A stretch of DNA of 64,000 nt from Pedosphaera parvula Ellin514 (GCF_000172555.1 NZ_ABOX02000003.1:1-64000), one strand, 5' to 3'. Shown: positions 49,126 to 58,444, numbered from the stretch's first letter. A program made the numbers and translations. Notes: a model not told the origin generated them from the letters alone.

Positions 49126-49731
49126 ACTGCTCCTTTGCATTTTTTGTTAAACCGTCACGTCACTGCAAATCGGTGACAGATGCAGTCTCTGTTCTCAATA
49201 ACGCACCCATGTCAGACTATTTCAAAAGAAAACGCCATATCTTTGAAAATAGTTTCAGTGTCCGCTGTATCCGGGTTGAGAATACATCTGCATTGCATCG
49301 TTGTGGATGTTTCCCATCAATGCCGGAGCACATTACCCCATTTGCAATGTGAGCCTCTGCGAGAGAGATTTTCTTCGGAAGAGGAACACCGGCGGATTGA
49401 AGTTTTTGCCGCTTCCTTCAAAACTTTCTGTTGGTTCAGCGAGGGCGAAAGTCCTCGGGAAGGCACCCTGAATCCAGCGGTCGCCGGCAGGGGGAATCAG
49501 ATCGGCAGGGACTTTTGGTGCAAAGGTCCTTTGTCAAAGGTCGAAGGAGAGCGGCGTCAGACCTTGAACGATCATTTCCTGCCTCTTCCAATTCTTTTCT
49601 CCTCCGCTTAACTCCACCATCATTACTGATTCGCTCAACCTCCCTGTTCAATCCCACGGCTTGGGGGCTTCTCCCCAATACCTGCGCCTCTTTCCGCGAA
49701 CTATGTTTGGTTGGTTGAGGCTGATATTTTC
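49126..49731. other. Intergenic stretch without a supported gene
   Basis: About 600 bases hold several overlapping short frames of unusual composition, none with a domain or a ribosome site. A stretch at 49519-49545 repeats AAAGGTC twice (GCAAAGGTCCTTTGTCAAAGG). Nothing else is recognised. Confidence 0.4.
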
Positions 49732-49797
49732 TTGAGATCCAAAATCATTCTTAAGTTTATAGTTTCCTCTTCATAACAATTAATTCCGGAGGACATC
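49732..49797 (+). promoter_or_regulatory. Candidate promoter and ribosome site of the POX operon
   Basis: TTGAGA (49732-49737) and TTTATA (49756-49761) are separated by 18 bases, a plausible sigma-70 promoter. A strong ribosome site GGAGGA (49788-49793) lies four bases before the ATG at 49798. Confidence 0.4.
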
Positions 49798-51618
49798 ATG
49801 GCAGAAACAGTCGGCGACTTCATGATAAAACGATTTTCCGAGTGGGGAGTGAAGCGCATCTATGGATACCCAGGCGACGGCATCAACGGACTCATGAACG
49901 CTTTGGAAAAGTCAAAAAAAACCATGAGCTTTGTTCAAACGCGCCACGAGGAGATGGCCGCTTTCATGGCGTGTGCTCATGCCAAATTTACAGGGGAAGT
50001 GGGCGTCTGCTGTGCCACTTCCGGCCCGGGAGCCGTTCATCTGCTTAACGGCCTTTATGACGCGAAAATGGATCATCAACCGGTGGTCGCCATCGTTGGC
50101 CAGCAATCCCGCGCCTCACTCGGTGGCGACTATCAACAGGAAGTCGATCTGGTCTCACTCTTTAAAGATGTGGCGCATGAATACATTCATATGGCCACAG
50201 TTCCTTCTCAAATGCGGCATTTGGTGGACCGTGCAGTTAGAATTGCCCTCGCAGAAAGGACCGTGACCTGCATCATAGTTCCCAACGATCTCCAGGAACT
50301 GGACGCTGAACCAGTGCCGCCACATAAACACGGAACCATTCATTCCGGGATAGGCTACAGCTCTCCACGCATCGTACCATTGCATTCCGATCTCAGGAAG
50401 GCGGCCGATGTCCTCAACTCCGGCAAACGCATTGCCATGTTGGTTGGGGCTGGTTGCCTGCGGGCCTCGCAAGAGGTCATGGAAGTTGCCGATATCCTCG
50501 GCGCTGGCGTGGCCAAAGCGCTGCTTGGCAAAGCAGTCCTTCCTGATGATCTTCCCTATGTGACCGGCTCCATCGGTCTGCTCGGGACCAAGCCAAGCTG
50601 GGATATGATGATGGAATGCGATACTCTGCTCATGGTCGGCAGCAACTTCCCCTACCCCGAATTTCTGCCCAAGGAAGGAGCAGCACGTGGGATTCAAATT
50701 GACATCGATGGCCGGGTGCTAAGCATCCGGTACCCGATGGAGCTAAATCTGGTGGGAGACAGCGCCGAAACTTTGCGGGCGCTCATCCCACTGCTGGAAC
50801 GGAAGCAGGATCGCTCCTGGCGACAAAAAATAGAAAAGAATGTTGCCGACTGGTGGCAGGTGGTTGAGGCGCGGGCAATGGTTGCCGCCAATCCCATCAA
50901 TCCACAAAAGGTTTTTTGGGAACTTTCGCCTCGCCTGCCTGACAACTGCATTTTAAGCGCGGATTCCGGAACCACGGCCAGTTGGTATGCCCGCGACTTG
51001 AAGTTTCGTCCGGGCATGATGGGTTCTCTTTCCGGGACACTGGCCACGATGGGGCCCGCCGTTCCCTATGCCATCGCGGCAAAATTCGCATTCCCCGACC
51101 GCGTGGCCATCGCCCTGGCCGGTGATGGAGCCATGCAGATGAATGGCATTAACGAGCTGATAACGATTTCCAAATACTGGAAGGAATGGAGCAATCCTCA
51201 ATTGATCGTGCTCGTATTGAACAATCGCGATCTAAACATGGTTACCTGGGAGCAGAGGATCATGCTGGGCATGCCCAAGTTCAATGCCTCGCAGGACATT
51301 CCAGATTTTCCCTATGCCGAATATGCCGCCATGCTCGGATTGAAAGGAATTAACGTGGCTGATCCCGACAAAATCGACGCGGCATGGGATGAAGCCCTGG
51401 CTGCGAAATGCCCCGTGGTGATTGAAGCACATACCGACCCTGAAGTTCCGCCCATGCCTCCACACATTACTTTCGAACAGGCGGTGAATTTTGCGAAATC
51501 GATCCTAAAGGGTGACTCGCGGTCCGGATCAATGATCACGCGGTCATATAAGGAAATGGTCGAGGGTTGGATTCCTCACCCTGCGCACCATGAAGAACAT
51601 GAAGTGAGGAGCAAATGA
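49798..51618 (+). CDS. Thiamine-diphosphate-dependent oxidase/decarboxylase, PoxB-like
   Basis: A 606-residue enzyme of the pyruvate oxidase / acetolactate synthase fold. The N-terminal ThDP pyrimidine-binding domain has GYPGDGINGLMNALEKS and the Glu in RHEEMAAFMACAHAK. The central FAD/transhydrogenase-like domain runs to about 350, and the C-terminal PP domain has the ThDP motif LAGDGAMQMNG about 26 residues before VLNN. It is closest to PoxB-like oxidases that decarboxylate pyruvate, probably to acetate, passing electrons to quinone; a specific substrate cannot be assigned. A DUF2231 membrane gene starts 10 bases after it, so they share a transcript. Confidence 0.85.
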   Translation: MAETVGDFMIKRFSEWGVKRIYGYPGDGINGLMNALEKSKKTMSFVQTRHEEMAAFMACAHAKFTGEVGVCCATSGPGAVHLLNGLYDAKMDHQPVVAIVGQQSRASLGGDYQQEVDLVSLFKDVAHEYIHMATVPSQMRHLVDRAVRIALAERTVTCIIVPNDLQELDAEPVPPHKHGTIHSGIGYSSPRIVPLHSDLRKAADVLNSGKRIAMLVGAGCLRASQEVMEVADILGAGVAKALLGKAVLPDDLPYVTGSIGLLGTKPSWDMMMECDTLLMVGSNFPYPEFLPKEGAARGIQIDIDGRVLSIRYPMELNLVGDSAETLRALIPLLERKQDRSWRQKIEKNVADWWQVVEARAMVAANPINPQKVFWELSPRLPDNCILSADSGTTASWYARDLKFRPGMMGSLSGTLATMGPAVPYAIAAKFAFPDRVAIALAGDGAMQMNGINELITISKYWKEWSNPQLIVLVLNNRDLNMVTWEQRIMLGMPKFNASQDIPDFPYAEYAAMLGLKGINVADPDKIDAAWDEALAAKCPVVIEAHTDPEVPPMPPHITFEQAVNFAKSILKGDSRSGSMITRSYKEMVEGWIPHPAHHEEHEVRSK

Positions 51619-51628
51619 AAGGCAATTT

Positions 51629-52090
51629 ATGGAAACTACAGCAAGCATTAAAAAACACCCCATCCACGTTATGCTCATCGCATTTCCGATTGGACTTTGG
51701 GGCTTTTCACTTATTTGTGATTTGATCTACTTCTTCCATTGGAGTGGCAACGAATGGGAAACCGTCGCCTACTTCACCATGGCGGGCGGCATTATCACGG
51801 CATTGATAGCTGCCATTCCCGGGTTCCTTGACCTCCTATCCATCACCGAACCCAAGCTACGCCGCATCGGTCTCACGCATATGACTATCAATCTCGTTAT
51901 TGTTGCCTTGTATGTGGTGAACTTTTTCATTCGCCGGAACAGTTCCATGGATATCAAAATTCCCCTCATTTTATCCATTGTGGGAATTCTACTGCTCTCA
52001 ATTTCCGGCTGGCTCGGCGGTGAACTCGTGCATGTTTATCGGGTGAGTGTTGCGGAAGGCTCCCCCACCAAGCTGCCACGGCAGCCCTGA
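51629..52090 (+). CDS. DUF2231 membrane protein
   Basis: A 153-residue integral membrane protein with four predicted helices (about 13-35, 47-67, 85-104 and 114-135). It starts with HPIHVMLIAFPIGLWGFSLI, the DUF2231 signature with the conserved HP-H pattern. Members of this family often lie near redox enzymes and may be haem- or quinone-linked, although this is not proven. It follows the POX-like gene by 10 bases. Confidence 0.85.
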   Translation: METTASIKKHPIHVMLIAFPIGLWGFSLICDLIYFFHWSGNEWETVAYFTMAGGIITALIAAIPGFLDLLSITEPKLRRIGLTHMTINLVIVALYVVNFFIRRNSSMDIKIPLILSIVGILLLSISGWLGGELVHVYRVSVAEGSPTKLPRQP

Positions 52091-52169
52091 ATCCAGCTGG
52101 CCCTTTATTATAGGAATGATTTTGCCGCCAGCTGTTGACAATACCGGCACATAAGTTGAAAGGACACAA

Positions 52170-52766
52170 ATGAATCATGATTTGAATGGAAAAAAAGTAG
52201 CCATCCTCATCGAGAATGGTTTTGAACAGGTTGAAATGACGGCGCCGCGCGAGGCCCTGGACGCAGCGGGGGCTGAGACCGATATTATTTCCCCACAGGA
52301 AAAGAAAGTTAAAGGTTGGGAACATACAAAATGGGGAAGAAGCTTCAAGGTGGACGTCCCGTTGGCCGAAGCCAATGCTGATGATTATGACGCCTTGCTG
52401 CTTCCTGGCGGAGTCATGAATCCGGACAAGCTGCGCATGAATCAACAAGCCGTGGAGTTCGTAAAAAACTTTGTGAATGCCGGCAAGCCGATCGCTGCGA
52501 TATGCCACGGCCCCTGGACTCTCATTGAAACCGGCATGGTCAGAGGCCGGCGAATGACTTCGTATCCTTCAGTTCAGACTGACCTCAAAAACGCTGGTGC
52601 AGAATGGGTCGACGAAGAAGTGGTGGTCGACAACGGTTTGATTACCAGCCGGCAACCTTCAGACATCCCTGCTTTCAACAATAAAATCATCGAAGAATTC
52701 GGCGAGGGCACACACAGGAACAAGGAGGAATCTGCACATGCCATGGCTGGCTCGGACGCCCATTAA
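52170..52766 (+). CDS. DJ-1/PfpI family protein
   Basis: A 198-residue protein of the DJ-1/ThiJ/PfpI superfamily. The nucleophile C112 and H113 lie in AAICHGPWTLIE, the usual nucleophile-elbow pattern. A glutamate near residue 15 (AILIENGFEQVE) fits the conserved acidic residue. YDALLLPGGVMNPDKLR is also typical. Members act as deglycase/chaperone or protease-like proteins in carbonyl and oxidative stress; the exact reaction is debated. A 15-base-pair hairpin follows. It is part of the stress cluster with the POX-like, DUF2231 and SodC genes. Confidence 0.88.
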   Translation: MNHDLNGKKVAILIENGFEQVEMTAPREALDAAGAETDIISPQEKKVKGWEHTKWGRSFKVDVPLAEANADDYDALLLPGGVMNPDKLRMNQQAVEFVKNFVNAGKPIAAICHGPWTLIETGMVRGRRMTSYPSVQTDLKNAGAEWVDEEVVVDNGLITSRQPSDIPAFNNKIIEEFGEGTHRNKEESAHAMAGSDAH

Positions 52767-52789
52767 TAATCTAATTTAAACATGAAACG

Positions 52790-52824
52790 AACTCTCAAGC
52801 TCATGGTTAATGAGCTTGGGAGTT
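52790..52824. terminator. Bidirectional hairpin after pfpI
   Basis: Fifteen-base-pair stem AACTCTCAAGCTCAT / ATGAGCTTGGGAGTT with one G-U or mismatched pair and a five-base loop, 23 bases after the stop. TTTC follows. Confidence 0.75.
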
Positions 52825-52844
52825 TCTAGTGAGGAAAAAATCAT

Positions 52845-52994
52845 ATGGGATGGGCATGGATTCTTTGGGCGGTTATTGTCGCCGCAATTTTTGTAACCCT
52901 GCTTATTCAGGGCAGCAGGAGTCGGAGCGGCCGCAATCCAGGTGGAGATCAGCCTTCGGATGCCGGAAGAAATGATGATTACAGAGAGCCATAG
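52845..52994 (+). CDS. Small membrane protein (49 residues)
   Basis: A short gene with GAGGA nine bases before its ATG at 52845. It encodes MGWAWILWAVIVAAIFVTLL, a single membrane helix, then IQGSRSRSGRNPGGDQPSDA and GRNDDYREP, a soluble basic-to-acidic tail, with TAG at 52992. It lies between the pfpI terminator and the GlcD/GlcF-like gene. Ribosome site and composition support it; function is unknown. Confidence 0.65.
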   Translation: MGWAWILWAVIVAAIFVTLLIQGSRSRSGRNPGGDQPSDAGRNDDYREP

Positions 52995-53106
52995 GAACGT
53001 CAGGTCAACCCGGATTAACGCCACCCCACACTTGTAGATGGCAGATGATTTTAGTGGCTCCAAATCGCTTTAAAAGCAACATCGAGGAGTCACGACACGG
53101 AGGCAG

Positions 53107-56100
53107 ATGCGAGGAGAACAAAAATTGAAAGACGAACCGCCGATGAGTTTTACCAACCAATCAAAGGAACCAGCGAAAGTTATTTCCCAGCCCAGTCCTG
53201 CATCCTATGTCGATGCTGAAAAACTGGCTCGCCGTCTCAAAAGGAACCTCAAGGGTGAAGTGCGCTTTGACGACGGCAGTCGGGCACTTTACGCAACGGA
53301 CGGCTCGAATTACCGCCAGGTACCCATCGGAGTTGTGCTCCCAAAGGACAAGGAGGATGTGGTCGCAACCGTGGCAGAATGCCGGCGCATGGGTGCTCCA
53401 CTGTTATCGCGCGGAGGCGGCACCAGCCTCGCCGGCCAATGTTGCAATGTGGCTGTCGTCATGGACTTTTCCAAATACATGCACGATGTGTTGGAGATTG
53501 ATACCGTCCGCAAGTTGGGACGCGTTCAACCGGGATGTGTGCTCGACACCTTGCGGAACGACGCGACGAAGTTGGGGCTTAACTTTGGCCCTGACCCAGC
53601 CACGCACAATCATTGCACGCTTGGCGGCATGCTGGGAAATAATTCCTGCGGCACACACTCTCTGCTCTGTCGGGATGAAGGTCTGGGTTTGCGCACCTCT
53701 GACAATACACATGAGCTGGAGATTTTGACTTATGATGGCTTGCGCATGCGCGTCGGTGAAACCTCTCCCGAACAAATTGAACGTTTCATTCGCGAAGGCG
53801 GGCGTCAGGCAGAAATCTACGCGCAACTAAAGGGTTTGCGCGACAAGTATGCCAATCTCATTCGCGCTCGTTTTCCCAAGCTTCCCCGGCGCGTGTCGGG
53901 TTATAACCTGGACGAGTTGCTGCCTGAGAATGGCTTTAATCTGGCCCGCGCTCTGGTGGGAACCGAAAGCACGTGTGTCACCATTCTCGAAGCCAGCCTT
54001 CGACTGGTCAGTAATCCGGGGGCTCGTTCGCTTCTGGTGCTGGGTTATAAGGACGTTTTCTCCGCTGCCGATCATCTGATGGAAATTCTTGAGTTCAAAC
54101 CCGCCGCACTTGAGGGTATGGATGATCTTCTGTTCCAATGGGTCCAACAAAAAGGAGACAAGAATGCGGATATAAAGCTGCTGCCGCAGGGAGGCGGCTG
54201 GCTCATGGTCGAGTTCGGCGGCGACTCGAAAAAAGACTCCGATGAACAGGCCCGCCGTTGTGCGGAAATGCTGAAAAAGCAAAAAGATGCCCCGAACATC
54301 AAGCTATACGACAATCCGGAACAGGAGGAGATGATTTGGAAGGTGCGTGAAGGCGGACTGGGCTCCACTGCCTGGGTCCCTGGGCATAGGGATACCTGGG
54401 AGGGCTTCGAGGATTCTGCAGTGCCTCCGCACAATGTCCCCGCTTATCTGCGCGATTTCAAAAAACTCCTGGACAGTTATGATTATGACACCTCGCTCTA
54501 CGGCCACTTTGGTCAGGGTTGCATCCATTGCCGGATTCCATTCGATCTCTATACCGCCGAAGGGATTCGTAAATTTGAATCCTTCCTCGAAAAAGGCTGC
54601 GAGTTGGTGATGAAATATGGCGGCGTCATGTCCGGCGAGCATGGAGATGGTCAATCGCGTGGCCAATTTCTGCCCAAAATGTTTGGCGAGGAATTGATGG
54701 AGGCATTCCGCGAGTTCAAGCGCATCTGGGACCCGGAATGGAAAATGAATCCGGGCAAAGTGATTGATGCCTACAAGGTCACAGAAAACCTGCGCCTGGG
54801 CACCGATTATGATCCCCCCAATCCCACCACCTACTTTCAATATCCAGCTGACAGGCACACTTTCTCCCGGGCCGCACTGCGTTGCGTCGGCATAGGAGAA
54901 TGTCGGCGTCACTCTGACCAGGTGATGTGTCCCAGCTATCAGGTTACCATGGAAGAGAAGCATTCCACTCGCGGACGCGCCCGCCTGCTTTGGGAAATGC
55001 TGAACGGCGGATTGCTCAAGAAGGGCTGGAAGAATGAGGCGGTGAAGGAAGCTCTTGACCTGTGTCTCGCGTGCAAAGGCTGCAAGCATGATTGCCCGGT
55101 CAATGTGGACATGGCCACATATAAAGCTGAATTCCTGTCACACTATTATAAGCATAAGCTCCGCCCTCGTCATGCGTACGCTTTTGGCTTCATCCATGTT
55201 TGGACCCGTCTTGGAAGCATCATGCCGGGAATTCCAAACTTCATTACTCATGCCCCGGTTCTGGGCAAAATTGCGAAATGGATTGTGGGCATGCAGCAGA
55301 CTCGTGAAGTGCCCGCCATGGCAAGGGAGTCTTTCAAAGCCTGGTTTAAAAATCGCCCGCTCAAAAATTTGGACCGCCCACCTGTCGTCCTTTGGCCTGA
55401 CACTTTCAATAATTATTATCACCCTGATGTCGCCAAGGCGGCTGTAGAGGTACTGGAAGATGCAGGCTTCCGTGTGCAGGTTCCTACGAACGATATGTGC
55501 TGTGGCCGCCCACTCTACGATTATGGATTTCTCGATAAGGCTAAAAAGTGGCTGCAGGACATCCTGGAAATAATGCGCGTGGATATTCGTAACGGCATCC
55601 CATTTATCGTCCTTGAACCCAGTTGCTGCGCTGTATTCCGCGACGAATTAGCCAATCTCTTTCCCAATGATGAGGACGCCAAAAAACTTCACCAGCAAAC
55701 CTTTGTGTTAAGCGAGTTTTTAGTGCATCATGCTCCAGGTTATCCCCACAAACAAATCACCAGCCGGGCGATAGTGCATGCTCATTGCCATCATCGATCC
55801 GTTATTGGTTTCAGGGAGGAAGAGACGCTGCTTAAAAGAGTGGGTCTGGATTTCCAAATCCCGGAACCAGGTTGCTGCGGCATGGCGGGAGCATTTGGAT
55901 TTGAGCGGGGTGACCACTACGATGTTTCCATCAAATGTGGGGAAAGAAGCCTTCTTCCCGCGGTGAGGCATTCCTCTGAAGACACGCTGATCATCGCTGA
56001 TGGCTTCAGTTGCCACGAACAAATTGTCCAACGTTCCAATCGCAAACCGCTTCACATTGCCCAGGTCCTGCAGATGGCGATTCACGAAGGTGAAATTAAA

Positions 56101-56265
56101 CCTGTGGAACCCGCTCAATCGATGGCCTTGGTCAAGATTCCACCCTCTGACGGCCAACACGAAGAGAAGGAGCATGGTTATCTCCACAATCGCGTTAAAC
56201 AGTGGACCTCCAGTGTTGAAGAATGGCTTGGGAAGCACAAGAAGCCAAAAGATGACCGCCATTAA
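53107..56265 (+). CDS. FAD- and Fe-S-binding oxidoreductase, GlcD/GlcF-like fusion
   Basis: A 1052-residue fusion. The FAD-binding PCMH domain (about 50-230) has LLSRGGGTSLAGQCCNVAVV and CTLGGMLGNNSCGTHSL; an FAD-oxidase C-terminal domain follows to about 545. The second half is GlcF-like: ferredoxin-type cysteines CVGIGECR and CLACKGCKHDCPVNVDM (about 595-670), then two CCG domains (DMCCGRPLYDYG, LEPSCCAVFRDE, AHCHHRSVIGF, EPGCCGMAGAFGFE). Such fusions oxidise D-2-hydroxy acids (lactate or glycolate) and pass electrons to the respiratory chain; the substrate is inferred from family. A GGAGG lies three bases before the ATG at 53107; an alternative start is 53143. Confidence 0.92.
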   Translation: MRGEQKLKDEPPMSFTNQSKEPAKVISQPSPASYVDAEKLARRLKRNLKGEVRFDDGSRALYATDGSNYRQVPIGVVLPKDKEDVVATVAECRRMGAPLLSRGGGTSLAGQCCNVAVVMDFSKYMHDVLEIDTVRKLGRVQPGCVLDTLRNDATKLGLNFGPDPATHNHCTLGGMLGNNSCGTHSLLCRDEGLGLRTSDNTHELEILTYDGLRMRVGETSPEQIERFIREGGRQAEIYAQLKGLRDKYANLIRARFPKLPRRVSGYNLDELLPENGFNLARALVGTESTCVTILEASLRLVSNPGARSLLVLGYKDVFSAADHLMEILEFKPAALEGMDDLLFQWVQQKGDKNADIKLLPQGGGWLMVEFGGDSKKDSDEQARRCAEMLKKQKDAPNIKLYDNPEQEEMIWKVREGGLGSTAWVPGHRDTWEGFEDSAVPPHNVPAYLRDFKKLLDSYDYDTSLYGHFGQGCIHCRIPFDLYTAEGIRKFESFLEKGCELVMKYGGVMSGEHGDGQSRGQFLPKMFGEELMEAFREFKRIWDPEWKMNPGKVIDAYKVTENLRLGTDYDPPNPTTYFQYPADRHTFSRAALRCVGIGECRRHSDQVMCPSYQVTMEEKHSTRGRARLLWEMLNGGLLKKGWKNEAVKEALDLCLACKGCKHDCPVNVDMATYKAEFLSHYYKHKLRPRHAYAFGFIHVWTRLGSIMPGIPNFITHAPVLGKIAKWIVGMQQTREVPAMARESFKAWFKNRPLKNLDRPPVVLWPDTFNNYYHPDVAKAAVEVLEDAGFRVQVPTNDMCCGRPLYDYGFLDKAKKWLQDILEIMRVDIRNGIPFIVLEPSCCAVFRDELANLFPNDEDAKKLHQQTFVLSEFLVHHAPGYPHKQITSRAIVHAHCHHRSVIGFREEETLLKRVGLDFQIPEPGCCGMAGAFGFERGDHYDVSIKCGERSLLPAVRHSSEDTLIIADGFSCHEQIVQRSNRKPLHIAQVLQMAIHEGEIKPVEPAQSMALVKIPPSDGQHEEKEHGYLHNRVKQWTSSVEEWLGKHKKPKDDRH

Positions 56266-56356
56266 TTCGTCTGCCGTATGGGGTCTATGTCCACTAGGCA
56301 TAAACCGATAAGCAACCCATCCTCGTATCTATCGGGTATTCTCAAATCGGTGGATT

Positions 56357-56794
56357 ATGAAATCAAAACTACTTTTGGATGAGGGCGAGAAGGTCTATGT
56401 GGTAGTTTTGGAGACGGGAGAGGAAGTAGTTTCTCTCCTGATGGAATTCGCACTCGAAAAGCAACTCACCGCCAGTCAGATAACCGGCATAGGTGCCCTG
56501 CGCGAGGTAACCTTGGGCCATTTTAACCTCGAAAAGCGCGATTACAAACGCATTCCGCTCAAGGAACAGGTCGAGGTCCTTTCCCTGGTCGGAAACATTG
56601 CCACGGATAAAAACCAACCAAGAATCCATGCTCACATTGTTGTGGGAAGGTCTGACGGTTCCGCGTTTGGCGGTCATCTCATCGAGGCATATGTCCGCCC
56701 TACTCTGGAAGTCATCATCCAGGAAACCCCGGAACATCTCTGGCGCAAAACGGACCCCGCAACCGGTCTGGCCTTGATCGATTTGGACCGATGA
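56357..56794 (+). CDS. PPC (DUF296) domain protein
   Basis: A 145-residue single-domain protein of the plants-and-prokaryotes-conserved (PPC, DUF296) family. Landmarks are SLLMEFALEKQLTASQITGI, GALREVTLGHFN, PRIHAHIVVGRSDGSAFGGH and LIEAYVRPTLEVII. The conserved histidines in IHAHIVVG and GGHLIEA suit metal binding. In plants these domains are fused to AT-hooks; the bacterial form is of unknown role. It overlaps the SodC gene by four bases (ATGA), so the two are co-translated. Confidence 0.88.
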   Translation: MKSKLLLDEGEKVYVVVLETGEEVVSLLMEFALEKQLTASQITGIGALREVTLGHFNLEKRDYKRIPLKEQVEVLSLVGNIATDKNQPRIHAHIVVGRSDGSAFGGHLIEAYVRPTLEVIIQETPEHLWRKTDPATGLALIDLDR

Positions 56795-57441
56795 ATTCCC
56801 AAGCATTCAACCCCTTGGCTCGCCAGGCAGTAAAAATGCTCCTGCTGATGATAAAATCCATGAAACCAGCCTTGCTTATATGTTCGGTGAGCTGTTGTGT
56901 TCTAATTCTCACACAACCGGGTTGCGCCTCCAGATCTGCCAGCGCCGGAGCCCCCGGCTCAAATATCTTCGGAGACCAGGGCCAGCAGGATCAATCAGAA
57001 CCGAAGGCAATCGCGTACCTTAATGCAACGGCAGGCCATAAGGCCAATGGAACGGTCACTTTCACCGCTGTTCCCGGCGGAGTTCGCATTATTGCTGGAA
57101 TCATGGGACTGGCCCCCGGTATCCATGCCTTTCATATTCACGAAAATGGAGACTGTTCCGCACCTGACGCCTCCAGTGCTGGTGGACACTTTAATCCTGC
57201 GGGCAAACCCCACGGTGGTCCAGAATCAGTGGACCGTCACTTGGGCGATCTCGGCAACATTGCCGCTGATGCCGATGGCGAGGCCCATCTGGACTTCATC
57301 GATTCCCAGATCTCCCTTACCGGCACCAACTCAATCATAAACCGCTCACTCGTGGTTCACGAAGGTGCCGATGACTATGTCTCTCAACCGGCTGGAAACT
57401 CAGGAGCTCGTGTTGCCTGTGGAGTTATCCAGAAGCAATAG
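56791..57441 (+). CDS. sodC: Cu-Zn superoxide dismutase (lipoprotein-like)
   Basis: Converts superoxide to peroxide in the envelope. Copper/zinc ligands are in HAFHIHENGDC, AGGHFNPAGKPHGG and RHLGDLGN, with a last His in SLVVHEGADDY; the structural disulfide Cys pair is in GDC and RVACGVI. A signal with lipobox-like TQPGC near residue 45 suggests a lipoprotein. Counting from ATG 56791 the length is 216; later in-frame ATGs at 56836, 56848 and 56860 are possible, the last beginning a cleaner signal sequence (MKPALLICSVSCC). The 56791 start gives an ATGA overlap with the PPC gene. Convergent with the AraC regulator. Confidence 0.9.
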   Translation: MNSQAFNPLARQAVKMLLLMIKSMKPALLICSVSCCVLILTQPGCASRSASAGAPGSNIFGDQGQQDQSEPKAIAYLNATAGHKANGTVTFTAVPGGVRIIAGIMGLAPGIHAFHIHENGDCSAPDASSAGGHFNPAGKPHGGPESVDRHLGDLGNIAADADGEAHLDFIDSQISLTGTNSIINRSLVVHEGADDYVSQPAGNSGARVACGVIQKQ

Positions 57442-57515
57442 CCGCAGTTCTGTCAGCCTTCGACAGGGTCAGCAAAAAATTTTACGACTCTTGCCTGGCA
57501 AGCTGATCGTCCGGT

Positions 57516-58334
57516 TCAATTTGCGGTGGTGGCTTTCCGCCATGTCCGCGGTGTGAGGTTGGTCTGTTTGCGAAACCAGCGTGAGAAATAGTTTGGATCA
57601 CTGAATCCCAGCGCCTCGGACACATCACTGACTGAACCCGGTTGCTGCAACAGCTTCTGCGCCCTCTGCAACAGGTTTTTGGATCTCAACTGACCCAGGG
57701 TTAGTCCACTTTGTCGTTTCAACAGGCGGTTCAGATAGTCGTGCTGATATCCTGCTCGTCGCGCCAAACTGTTCAGCGTGACATTGGCGTAATCCGGAGT
57801 ATTCAACAGCGTGTTTACTTTGCGCGTGATGGGAGATGATATCGCTCTGGCAGGTATTCCAAAACCAGACGCCTCCAGAAGCAGGTTCATCAATTTTAGA
57901 ATTTCAACGCTGAGTTGCAACGATCTCTCCTTGGCCTGTTCCCGCTGCAAGTGCGAGATCATGCTGATGATCTGTCGCCCCTCCCTCAGTGTGGCGGAAG
58001 GCAGCAGCACTACGCTGCAGTTGCGCGCCGCTGCTCCCTCCCAGTCAAAATCCAATGCGAGACAAATCGGCCGCCTATCTGACTCACGATGAAAGGCATG
58101 TTCCACATTCGGAGGCAGAAAGACCAGGTTGCCAGCAACTATTTTCGAGGATTGCCTTTTAATTTGCTGGGTTCCCTGCCCGCTCAGGTAAAGAAGAAAT
58201 TGCGAAAACCGATGCTTGTGACACTGCACGTCCGTCGTCTCCGGCAGGTGCTTGTGCAACGCGAACTGCCGAATATGAAAGCCGGGCACACGAATATGCA
58301 ATTTTTGCAAAACTAATGGCTGATACAGTTTCAT
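57516..58334 (-). CDS. AraC family regulator
   Basis: A 272-residue regulator. The N-terminal half is cupin-like (QCHKHRFSQFLLYLSGQGTQ, with histidines that suit metal or ligand binding). The C-terminal double helix-turn-helix (about 175-270) has LNSLARRAGYQHDYLNRLLK and VSDVSEALGFSDPNYFSRWF. It is divergent from the SDR-GH88-OYE operon, with a 30-base inverted repeat between them, so it probably controls that operon in response to a sugar or sugar acid. Confidence 0.92.
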   Translation of the reverse strand: MKLYQPLVLQKLHIRVPGFHIRQFALHKHLPETTDVQCHKHRFSQFLLYLSGQGTQQIKRQSSKIVAGNLVFLPPNVEHAFHRESDRRPICLALDFDWEGAAARNCSVVLLPSATLREGRQIISMISHLQREQAKERSLQLSVEILKLMNLLLEASGFGIPARAISSPITRKVNTLLNTPDYANVTLNSLARRAGYQHDYLNRLLKRQSGLTLGQLRSKNLLQRAQKLLQQPGSVSDVSEALGFSDPNYFSRWFRKQTNLTPRTWRKATTAN

Positions 58335-58359
58335 CGCATTTCAAAATGGTCGGGTTAAT

Positions 58360-58389
58360 TAGCACAAACATAAAGTCGATTTTGTGCTA
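58360..58389. promoter_or_regulatory. Inverted repeat in the AraC/SDR divergent region
   Basis: Perfect nine-base arms TAGCACAAA (58360-58368) and TTTGTGCTA (58381-58389), 12 bases apart. It lies 26 bases before the araC-type start and 55 bases before the SDR start. GGTTAATT repeats on both sides. Likely operator of the AraC regulator. Confidence 0.6.
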
Positions 58390-58444
58390 CTTTGCAAGGA
58401 TTTAGTCCTCACCAGTATTCCCAAACTTTGGTTAATTTTGAATT

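Noticed and set aside
49180-49718. Overlapping short plus-strand frames before the POX-like gene
   Set aside because: Two frames are open over the same bases with no ribosome site or domain; treated as non-coding.
52776-53063. 95-codon minus-strand frame over the small gene at 52845
   Set aside because: It crosses the hairpin and the better supported plus-strand gene and has no ribosome site.
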